A DNA stretch of 64,000 bases from Pilatotrama ljubarskyi (Eukaryota; Basidiomycota; Agaricomycetes; Polyporales; Polyporaceae), in NCBI GenBank assembly GCA_022385805.1, contig MU277682.1, positions 429,049-493,048 on the forward strand, written 5' to 3'. Shown here in pieces: positions 36,534-45,986 of this stretch; within the stretch, counting starts at the first letter, position 1; each line of letters opens with the position of its first letter. Below the pieces are notes generated by a model. It was not told the origin of the DNA and did no database searches. It saw nothing but the letters and a program-made list of their open reading frames with translations. The translations under genes were made by a program, and so were the position numbers.

Positions 36534-36597
36534 TGGACGCTTGGACACGCCTTGTAACGCTTTGGTGCGCGGTCACGTGTGCGCGTCCAAGCGTCCA
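36534..36597. promoter_or_regulatory. Inverted repeat enclosing an E-box
   Basis: Arms 36534..36550 and 36581..36597 are reverse complements at 16 of 17 positions, with core GGACGCTTGGAC. The 30-base loop contains CACGTG at 36574..36579. The element ends about 200 bases upstream of the orphan gene start and about 20 bases before its TATA-like box. It could form a cruciform or be a paired site for a dimeric regulator. Function is not known. Confidence 0.6.
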
Positions 36598-36618
36598 CCC
36601 CGCCACACCCTCGCGCCC

Positions 36619-36625
36619 TATAAGA
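36619..36625 (+). promoter_or_regulatory. TATA-like element of orphan gene
   Basis: TATAAGA occurs about 175 bases upstream of the ATG at 36797 and just downstream of the inverted repeat. A pyrimidine-rich leader follows, as is common at fungal transcription starts. Confidence 0.45.
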
Positions 36626-36796
36626 GCAGCTGGGCGGGAAATGTTTCCTGCACCTCACGCCCCCCCTCCTCCTCCTGCTCTCTCCTAGTCAGATCATCCC
36701 CAGCATTCCGAACCCGCCTCCTCCAGTCAAGCTACAGCTGCCTCGCGCACTCGTCCCATCTCCACTACTCACGCTAACGCTAGCCGAGCCCACATC

Positions 36797-38154
36797 ATGG
36801 CCGCCCTCGCCTTCCCGGACGTAATCGCCGACATAACGTCTCTTCTCCTCGCCCTTCAGGCCAATTTTCAGCCGAAAACCGCGTCAACACCCGAGCTCAT
36901 GCCTCTCCCTATCGTCGCGCCTGCGCCACAACGACCCGCGGCCGACTTCGCCACAGTGCTCGGCTGGCGGGAACCCGAGCACGAGCCTCAGGGCAGGGCG
37001 ACATCACCCACCCATCCTATAAACGATGGGGTGAGTTCCTACGACCTGCGTTGACGTACAGCTTGACACTCACCTGCTCGCCACAGTACCTCAGGTCCGG
37101 CGGGTTGTACACTCAGCGCGTCCTCGCACGGGGTCGTCTCGTCGCCGCATACGCCGCCCAGTGCGAATACGCGCACGCCATGAACGTACCCGCGCTCGTG
37201 AACCAGGCACCCCCATGGCCCCCAGCTCCGGAGCTCATCGCGAACCCTCCCGACTGGGGACACCCCCTCCCCGGCGAGACGGTGGCGCCACAGTGGTATG
37301 CGCCGGAAGTCACCTACACCGACGCCACAGAGCGAATCGAGGGCTATGACGAAGCTTTGACAGCGGGGTCAGAGCCAACGAGCCTCGCGAGCCAGTCCAC
37401 CCGTGACGGACGAGAGGAACGCTGGGACGCGGCGTCGTCTCAGACGAGCGTTGCCTCCGACGCGTCCTACGAGGAGTGCGCCACAGGCTATTTCGTCGGC
37501 CGAGACGGAACGGTTTGGCCCCTCCCGCCGCACGAGTGTATGCCGGGCAGCCACCCCTCACCCTACGAGCTCCTCCTGGACGCGACGAAACCGAGGCAGT
37601 CGCAAGCGTGTTCGCCGATGGTCCTCGACGCGTCTCTCGACGCCGGCCCCGTTGCACTCGAGGTACTCGGAGTCGAAGCCGGCACGCTCCCATCACCCTC
37701 CGTGGCAGCGCTACACGTGCAGGACTCCCTGGAAGCAGGCGGTCCCTGGTCCGGCTCCCGACCCGGCTCACAAGAGTCATCATCCTCCGTGGCTTCTTCG
37801 GAACCGCCCGTCACCCCTTCTAGCGGAGCCGCTATGTCAGTCCCTTCTTTGGCGGACCTCGGCCGCCAGTGGTACGACTCCTTCGGGAAGGACCTGCACG
37901 CAGTCCTATCGAATCCTCAAACGGGTCTACGATCCTGCTCATCGACCGAGATGGCTGAAGGCCTACTCGACCCAGTGCGGGACTTCATACAGGTTGAGGA
38001 GGTTTTCTTTCCGCCGCCATACAAGAGGGAAACAGAAAGCCCTCGAATTCCTGACGTGCAGGCTCAGTGTACGCTCATGGATGCGTACGTTCTCGGGCGC
38101 AACGGGTGCCTGTGGCCGTACCCGCCCCCACCGCCGGTCCCCTACATCCTGTGA
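36797..38154 (+). CDS. Orphan protein with repeated GRxGxxWPxPP motif
   Basis: I do not recognise this protein. Two exons (36797..37030 and 37087..38154) give 433 residues. The intron is 56 nt with canonical borders and phase 0. The N-terminus starts AALAFPDVIADITSLLLALQ, weakly hydrophobic but not a clear signal peptide. The body is rich in Pro, Ser, Ala and Glu. Two related segments stand out: GYFVGRDGTVWPLPPHE near the middle and AYVLGRNGCLWPYPPPP at the very C-terminus. Both fit the pattern [YF]-x-[VL]-x-GR-[DN]-G-x-[VL]-WP-x-PP loosely. An aromatic segment RQWYDSFGKDLHAVL lies between them. Codon use is GC-rich like its neighbours. The promoter signals upstream favour a real gene. Confidence 0.65.
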
Positions 38155-38958
38155 GCGGTGCCCAGGACGGGAGGTTAGGCAACGCGGAAGGATCGGAGGC
38201 CCTATGGATTACCGGCGCAGCGCGAGCAGGACCGACTGCGGCTTCTCCATACTCGCTACTCCCAATCCGCGACAGCCAGGAAACATGACCTCGCACGGAG
38301 CGCAGTCGGAGGACCCACTGGCACGTGGAACGTTCTCCTCGTTTCCCTCTCTCATATGCCGGATTTCCACGAGTGCTTCTCGACCAGGCCCAGATCCTGT
38401 TCGGACAGCCCTGCCTTGATTCAGCGACCGCACCGCGCGCAAGACTCGCACCTCTCACCACATGGAGCTGGCATACGACTTCTTCCGCCGGGGGCCTGGC
38501 GCACGGAGGCTGGTTCCCGGAGGCGGGAGAGCAATAGATTCGCTGGCGGCTCGCCACGATTCGTGAAGCACTCCGCTCAGCTACCGTGAAGTGGCTCCGG
38601 AGTATTGGACTGCGCGTGGCTGTTGCATCGAATGGGATGTGTGGATGGGTCATCTTGTACTGGCCCTTGTAGGATAGTTAGATCTCGTATAAAATTGGGG
38701 ATGCACTGTCATCCGATTCGAGGTCATAGTTTGTTTGTGAGTGAACAAAGGGAACGTCGGAGTCGGTTCGCGGCGAGTTAACGGCAACTCGCAAGATGGC
38801 CCGGCCTATGAGTGTACGTGGCTGTTAGGCTGTCGAACCCGACGTCCCCGTCTCCACCGGTCTCAGTATTGATAGTATTCACGGCGCAACAATACTCATA
38901 CAAGACGCCTCACGTCATCCGCTTCTTCTACTTTCTCCAGTACGTCTCAGTCCCAGTC
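38155..38958. other. Convergent intergenic stretch
   Basis: About 0.8 kb between the 3' ends of the orphan gene (+) and ZTA1 (-). It should contain both 3' untranslated regions. No further gene is recognised. Confidence 0.5.
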
Positions 38959-40423
38959 TCAGTTGACATCCTGTGCGATCTTGATGAGGAGCTTCCCGAC
39001 AGTCTTGCCTCCGGTGAGGTCTTTCTGCGCCTGCTGCACGCCCTCGGCGGTGAAAGGATACTCGGCGTGGATGCGGATCTTGAGGTCGCCGTTCGCGATG
39101 AGCTTGAACAGCTCCGTGCTGTAGCGGCGGCCCTCCTCGGGTGTGTAGACGTAGTTTCCGAGGCTGTAACGAACCGTGAGCGTGAAGCTCAGACCGAACG
39201 AAAGGGCACGCACGTCGGGCGGAGAAGCCGCACGTTCTTCTCAACGAGCTTGAGCGGCGGGAATGGCGGAACGGCGCCAGACGCGTTCCCGACGGAGACG
39301 ATCGTGCCCTTCCGACGGATCATCTTGAAGTCGCTCTCAAACCTAGTCAACTTCGTTTCAGCTCGTCCTCAACGCGCGAGCAACTCCTCAATGGGCTCAC
39401 GTATCCTTGCCAACACCGTCAAAGATCGCATGCACGCCCTCGCCGTTCGTGAGCTCCAGCACACGCTGCACCGTGTCCTCCTTCGTGTACAGAATGACAT
39501 GGTCCGCGCCGTGCTCCTTCGCGATAGCAGCTTTCTCGGGCGTGCTCGTCGTTCCGATGACCGTCGCCCCGCGCGCCTTGATGAGCTGCGCGAAGAGCAG
39601 CCCGAGGCCGCCTGCGACGGTGTGCACGAGGATGACGTCGCCCTTCTGGACGTTGTACGCCTCGGTGACGAAGGTGAGGGCCGTCGCGCCTGGCGCAACG
39701 TTGGTCTACACAGGCCAAATCTGAACTAACAGCATGTACGTACCTTGGGTCAATCCCGCAGCAGCGATGCGCGTAGAGAGCGCGTCCGGAAGGGCGTACG
39801 CCTTCGCCCACGGTACGCTCACATACTCTGCGAACGCGCCCAGGCCATACTGTCAAAGCGATTCTACCTGAGCACCGATTGTACAAACGTCCATGTGGGC
39901 GAGCACCTACCACTGCCACTTTGCCTCCAATGGTGAAGCCGCGGAGCTTGAACTCCTCATCGTACAGGACAGCGTCGTCTGTGGGCAGAGCGACGATCTC
40001 GCCTGCGGCCTCCGTGCCTAGCGGCTGAGGGAACGAGGCGATCGGGTAGAGGCCCTTCCTGCGCGATGCAGCAGTATCGCATGAGCACCACCGTCGTGTT
40101 TTCCGTAATACGGTACGAGGATAGGGATCGCAGGGTCCTAATATGCTCACCTGAAGTAGGTATCGATGAAGTTGACACCTCCGTAATGGACCTACAAAGT
40201 CGGGCAGCCGCGTCAGCCCCGGATTGCCGCCGCTGCAGCACGATGAGAGCGATCGCGACGCCCATACGATGGCGCCGGCGGTATATTATATACATGCCTT
40301 GACCAGAACGTTTCCCGGAGCGGTCTGCGGGACAGGCAGTTCCAGCTTCTCGATGACATCGAAGTCGCCGGTCTTGTTGATCCCGATCGCCTGCATCTTG
40401 GTGGGCAGCTGCGCGGAGGACAT
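38959..40423 (-). CDS. ZTA1: NADPH:quinone oxidoreductase (zeta-crystallin type)
   Basis: Cytosolic medium-chain dehydrogenase/reductase without zinc that reduces quinones with NADPH. Exons are complement of 38959..39163, 39214..39342, 39401..39689, 39744..39849, 39911..40058, 40151..40191 and 40298..40423, giving 347 residues. Landmarks in order are MQAIGINKTGDFDVIE, VHYGGVNFIDTYFRKG, LGTEAAGEIVALP, YGLGAFAEYVSVPWAK, the cofactor loop VAGGLGLLFAQLIKARGATV, IFDGVGKDTFES, and the end KTVGKLLIKIA. The first intron starts with GC rather than GT (AAG|GCATGT), a rare but accepted donor, and it is required to join VLVK to VHYGG. All other introns are canonical. Confidence 0.93.
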
Positions 40424-41751
40424 GGCGATAAGTCGAGCTTGTTGTGTGGACGCTGATAGATCTAGCGCTGATCTAGTGGAGATCAGTGCTGGGATGTGTC
40501 GGTGAATACTCCGCGCGATATTACGATGACTTCAGATGCTAATCGTACTTTTACTACCGCTGTGGAGGCGGGCGTTCCAGCGGAAAGCCGGTGGGCGGTG
40601 GCTGAGAGACCTGAGAGAGTAGCCGCGAAGCATATATGCTCTCCGGAAGCCCTGGATCTTACTCCGAGATTCGCACCGAGTGCAAGTATTACTTAGTACA
40701 ATTCGAATGGTGTCAGCATTACTGCAGACTGGGCGCGTGCGCAGTAATTATATGTACGGTACTGGAAGTCGTGCTTCGTCCACACGGGGCCGTACGAAGA
40801 TATGCGTGGGAACATACTGTATATCCTGACATTGCCATACACCGACGATGGCAGGAGCGACAGTGGCAGGACACCAGACCGCTGCGAACCTACAGTATAC
40901 CACGTATCAGTCGCTCGAGATGATCAACTGCTAAAGACTACACATACAAGGGGCTGTCTAGTACACAAGCAAGATTCATCACGTATCTCGTCCAAGCAAC
41001 ATCCCCTCGTATATCTACAGCGAACACAACTGCTGTACACTTGTTCATACAATGCCTCCTTATGTCTTCAAGTCGGCTGGCTCACCATCGCGTGCTCACA
41101 ATGAGATCAACAAGTTATTATAAACAGGACTTCGGTTCTCCCGAAGAGATGCACCAGTGCCTCGAAAAGGTACTGTGACAGATGTCGGCCGCGAAGCAGG
41201 TCGCAGAGTGGCCGAAGTCCGCCACGAAGGCCTGTCAACATGCTGCAGATGAGCGTTGATGAGAAGGCCCAGACAGCGAACAGCATCCAGGTTCGTTTCC
41301 CTGTAGGTCTCTGGAGGGCTTGTTATGCTGACTGCTCGCGGCATCTTCGCTCCTTGTCCGAGCCTTGTCGCAGTGATCGGAACCATCCTCCATTCGTCAT
41401 TCGCCAACCAGCAGGACCTGTCCAGTCCCTCTGACCAGCGGCGAACAATGTCGACCTGGCGGATGGCGGAGCGCCCGAATGGCGGTCCATCCTGCTCCAG
41501 CATCTGCCAAATTGACACTTCCTGCTCGGCTGCGGGCCAGGTACAGAAACCTCGAGGCTGCCGACGGTACGTATACTGTAGGCGCGACGCTGTTTACGCC
41601 AAGCTGCGCTGTGGCGTCGGGCGTGACGCACGCGCGACTACAACCGCACCCGGGGGTGGCATTTGTGCTCGGCAACGAGATGCATGGTCACTTCGGCAGA
41701 GGCCTGCGGCAGCTGGCCGACCCTTGTTGGACCGTGAACGGTGCGGCGTGA
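40424..41751. other. Intergenic stretch (1.3 kb)
   Basis: No gene is supported. An open frame of 140 codons on the minus strand at 41096..41518 and several on the plus strand overlap it, without a recognised family. The left end should contain the ZTA1 promoter. Confidence 0.4.
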
Positions 41752-43116
41752 TCACGACATCTTGAGATGGCTGTGGATGCTGCTGAAGTCGGAGGGGGTG
41801 AAGGTGTCGGCAAGTTCGATGTCCGAGTCGGTGGTGAAGGTCGTGCCGACAACTACGGTGCTGAACTCAGGGACTGTGGACGCCCAGCGAACACGTCCTT
41901 CAGGGAGCAAGCTGATCCCGAGACGAATGATCATCATCGTTGGTGCGATCCCCTGCGTGAGATACGTAAGAAAGAAAGACGATGGCCGCGAAAAAGGTAC
42001 TATAGCTAGCATTATACGCACGTAGATTTGAGCTGCGATGGATTCCATGATGATTACGGCAGGATGCTCCAGCACGAAGAAGACAAGGAGAGCGAGCTGA
42101 GCGAACGCCAGCAGGGCCCCCGCCTCTATAACGCAAGTTGCCAGGGAGAACACGAGGTCGGAGATGGACTTGAAGCTCCTCGCCGGGGCTGAAAGTCGAC
42201 GCAGTCGATAGATAATCAATGTCGTGACCAACGTGTCGACCACCAGTGACAGTGCGCAGAAGACGGTGTCGAACAGAAGCGTCCGCGGCGCGACAAACGG
42301 CGAATGGAAATCCGAGGCAGGAATGCTGACCGGACCAATCATTGCACAGGCTACAGCAGGATATGCGCACAGCAGCCGCGCCGCAGAGACGAACGTGAGA
42401 ACACTGACTTGCGCGGACGACGGAGGGTGACGCACCGAATCCGGCCAGTGCCAATATCGCGGGCGCCCAGACGACGCAGAGGGAGCGATCCCACACTGCC
42501 CAGCAGCGATGAATCTATGACAACTACGACGTCAGTGCCGCAGAACGATCTAGTGCCTAGGCAGCTCCGGACCATCTTACCATTATGAGCTGCGACAGGA
42601 ATGCAGCCACCTTCAGTACAATGTCTGCCCCGCGGAGTACACCGCTCATCTCAGGACCTTTGGGCATGGGATACGCCGACTGATGGAGCTCGGTCAGTAT
42701 GGTACGCAAGAGGGTGCGTGAGTGTATACAGACCCCAAGCGTAGAGTACCTATCAGTCGTTACGAGGCTGCAATGCTGTGTTGTTGTACTGAGATTGAAT
42801 GCCATGCAGGGCGGGAAGCCGGCGAAAGGAACGTACCGACAGACAAATGACGAACAGGCTGCACAACGCCACCACCATAAGCCAGTCGACCGGGAGCGGC
42901 CTTCTGTATACGGTCAGGATGATCAGGGCAAACGTGAACAGTATCGAGTAAATGCCTTGAGGTAGAACACAACGGCCGCGCGATCGAGGAAGAGAAAGTG
43001 AGCAGGCGGGCGAGCTAAAGCGGCAGAACCGTACACGCACCGAAGAGAACGATCTCGAGGGAGTCGCTGACGACAACCGCGTACGCGCCCTCGGCTGTCA
43101 CGTTCTCGAGAATCAT
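41752..43116 (-). CDS. Multi-pass membrane protein, basidiomycete GPCR-like
   Basis: Integral membrane protein of a kind expanded in basidiomycetes; no ligand or role is known. The model is complement of 41752..41952, 42022..42350, 42436..42514, 42581..42775, 42837..42955 and 43041..43116, giving 332 residues. Hydrophobic segments include YSILFTFALIILTVY, WLMVVALCSLFVICLS, VVWAPAILALAGF, LLFDTVFCALSLVV, ALLAFAQLALLVFFVLEHPA and GIAPTMMIIRLGISLL. The motif IHRCWAVWDR after the third exon resembles the IYRCY.VWxR seen in these proteins. The tail ends in Ser/Thr-rich sequence. The intron 41953..42021 is 69 nt, stop-free and divisible by three, so a retained-intron form is possible. The third exon (42581..42775) is the least certain. 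Confidence 0.72.
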
Positions 43117-43595
43117 GGCGGGGGTGGGGGCGTGCAGCACAGCCCGGAGGGGCGGCGATGCCAGCCGGACGCGGTGGCTGGGTGGTCAGAGGCAGAGGTA
43201 GGCAGGAGGGGAACGGGTGGAGCGGAGGGGGACGAGGGCGGCGCATTTGAAGCCGTTTTGACTGCCGTGGCGAGGGATGGGACAGCGGCAGGACTCCATC
43301 AACGTTGAATCGAAAGCAGCAACCCATCAGCTTCGACTTCTCCCTTCTCGGATCTCCTGCGAGCGCAGCGCATTCTGCGCATGGTCCCTTCGCGAAACGA
43401 AGCCGCCCTTGCGATTCGGCGCACAAACGCTTGCCCCAGCTTCATCCATCAGAGTCGTGGTCGCTGCGTGACGGCAAGTGACGTTACGGTGACGGCGTGA
43501 CGCGCCTTCGTGGGCGCCTGTCCCGCGAGAGTTGCCGAAATCTTATCAGATTGTGGTGCTCACGCCTCTTCCTCTCCCAGCCTCAGCGACGCGAC

Positions 43596-45185
43596 ATGCA
43601 CAGCGCGAATCGTCGTCTTCTCGCCATCCAGCGCACGCTAGCCGCCTCTGGGAGCTGGAGACGCGTGCTGGTACTCCCAGACGATGCGCGTGTCGACGTA
43701 GCAGATGAGTCAGACGCCTCGCAGCCGACCAAGGTCGCGATAGACGGCCAGCTCGTCGGCCTCTTCCGCACCCTCCCTCGCTCACTCGCCCTGGTCATAT
43801 CCGCTATCGGCACTCCGCACGAGAAGAGCGCGGACCACGTACCCAAATTCCCGCTTCTGGAGATCCTGCCTCCCGCTGCAGCGGACGCTAGCGCGTCCGC
43901 AAGCATCAGCGTGGCCGATCTCTGGGCAATCATCTACACCCTCCACACCCTATTGCACACGCAGGAAACCATCCCCGTGCTCCTCTCCTCCTCGATCAAA
44001 AATGTCTCGGAGCTCAGCAGCTATCTTCTTACCTCCGGACTCGCTCGCAAGCGGCATACCCTTCCCGGCGACACGTCTAGCGCGTCCGAGCCCGAGCACT
44101 TTCTCCTGCGCGAGACCTTCTGGCAGGGCGCCGGCACCGTCTCGTACCACACCCGTGGCTGGCTTCGCGGACAGAGCGCATTCCTCGCGAGCGCGCCCTT
44201 CCCGTACACACAAAGCTTCACCCGCACGCCGCTCGTGATCGCCGCCCACCCGCTGCGCCCGCCGAAGCCGCGCCCGGGCGAGGTCATCTACCGCCGATAC
44301 ATACCCTCGCTCGGGCAGATGCTCGAGTACGTCTACTTCGACCTCGAGGGCAGCGGACCCGGGGTGGAGTGCGAGGGCGAAACGGTTTCGCTTCATCTCG
44401 CGACGTTCCACCGCTGGCACAACTCGGACCACGTCAACCGTGGCTGGGGCGAGCACGGGCCCCTCCAGAAGCACCGCGAGTACGTGAGGGCGCTGATGGC
44501 GGACCCGGGCGTGCTTCCGATAATGATGAGCTGGGACGGAGAGCTCATGGGCTACGCCGAGTTGGTGTACATCAAGGTGCGCATGTTCGGCTTCGATGTG
44601 CGCGTCGCGCTTGACTGAGACCGCGCGAGTAGGAGAACCACGTTGCGGCGTACGTCCCTGGCGGTGCTTGGGACTACGATCGCGGGCTGCACGTCCTCGT
44701 TGGCGAAGAGAAGTTCAGGGGCATCCACCGGTGTAAGTCGCTTCGTTTTGGGGCTTGAACGTCGAGCCCGTCTTGCAACTTCGAATGCTGATCGGTGTCT
44801 CCGCAATGTCTCAGCGAAGGCGTGGTTCAGCGCGATCCACCACTTCCTCTTCCTCTCCGATCCCCGCACGGAGCGCGTCATCGGCGAGCCCAAAGCCGCA
44901 AACGCGGCGATCATCAAGCTCTCGGAGGCTGTAACCATGAACGTTCAGACGGTGAGTACGCCATCCTGCCATGTTCTCATGACGCGTACCGTGTGCGGGA
45001 TCACCGTCTGCGCGGCACAGCTACATGCGCAGAGATAGGGCTGTTGTACTGATGAACATCCACTTGCGCAGATATTCGACTTCCCATATAAGCGGTCGGT
45101 GTTGACATGGCTCCCGCGGGAACGCTTCTTCAAGTACGACATCCTCTCGTTCGCGGAGGACAACGACACGCCTGCGAAAAAGTGA
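43596..45185 (+). CDS. IucB/SidF-like GNAT N-acyltransferase
   Basis: Acyltransferase related to hydroxylysine/hydroxyornithine acylases of siderophore synthesis (IucB, MbtK, SidF, SidL). It is expected to transfer an acyl group from acyl-C​oA to an N-hydroxylated amino acid. Exons are 43596..44576, 44633..44732, 44815..44951 and 45072..45185, giving 443 residues. The signature region is LHLATFHRWHNSDHVNRGWG, then PLQKHREYVRALMADPGVLP and MSWDGELMGYAELVYIKENH. DRGLHVLVGEEKFRG and AWFSAIHHFLFLSDPRTERV continue the GNAT fold. The N-terminal 300 residues are less conserved, as in the fungal enzymes. The C-terminus (DTPAKK) is not a peroxisomal PTS1. No siderophore synthetase or ornithine monooxygenase lies in the window, so the pathway is inferred. 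Confidence 0.82.
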
Positions 45186-45986
45186 TCAACAGGAAGAGCA
45201 GCTCGTGCTGGGAGCGCAAAGCTTCATCCGTTCCTATCTATACCTGAAGTTATTGAATGAAAGTGAACGACTAGCAGGGCGAGTACATACTGTGCGTGAG
45301 AGCAAATCGACCCTTGTACTGTTGCCTGTGGTCAGAGAGAGAGACTTCCTTTCCTCGGCGCAAACATTGCGGCACCAGCGCTGCTCTGAAGTCAGAACCT
45401 AGATGATCGAGTATGCTCCTTCATTCCTACTTATAATACCTGGCTCCTATCTGCAGGTGTATTCGTTCTAGCTCCGGAGCCAGGGCTGCCGCGAGGTTCG
45501 TCTTCGGACAAATGGTTCCAGGATATACGCGAATATATGCGCGCATGGCTCGAAGCTGACTTGACGTGTCGTGTGAGATGGTGGTGGTCAGAAAGCAAGA
45601 TAGGATGCCGGCCGCCATGACAGGAGTGGCCAGGGCACGGAGCAGCCATAGCCGGTGATCGAGCCGGAGGAGCGACTGTCACGACGCGCATGACCGTGAC
45701 TGCTGGCGACCAGCCACTCTCGCTCGTGCCAGTGTGTCGCTGGCACCGACGGTTTGAGGCCCATTCATTGCACTCAAGATCATCAGAGCAACGGTTGACA
45801 ACGTATTTATATAAGTATAGGGCGATCCATCTTCATGTACACATTCCAGGATACAAACGGGTACTTATGTACTAGTACTAGTAGCCCGCCTTAGGGTAAT
45901 AGGCGAGTCTCTAATAACAAACCGCCGCCGTCCGGTACTTACTTATACATTCCAACGACAACAATAACAGTCATCAGAGTCCCAGC
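45186..45986. other. Convergent intergenic stretch
   Basis: About 0.8 kb between the 3' ends of the acyltransferase and the ABC transporter. It has AT-rich patches near 45810-45930, suited to 3' end formation. No gene is seen. Confidence 0.5.

Larger units (their letters stand above)
35984..36796. other. Intergenic stretch with promoter of orphan gene
   Basis: About 0.8 kb. The left part holds the NFX1-gene 3' end. The right part has an inverted repeat and a TATA-like element, both annotated separately. No gene is recognised in it. Confidence 0.5.

Noticed and set aside
38812..39729. Plus-strand open frame of 305 codons
   Set aside because: Antisense shadow of ZTA1 exons; the minus-strand frame carries the full quinone reductase family sequence.
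41096..41518. Minus-strand open frame of 140 codons next to the membrane-protein gene
   Set aside because: Considered as a further exon set or separate gene, but no recognised motif, no consistent splice sites and no fit to the neighbouring protein.
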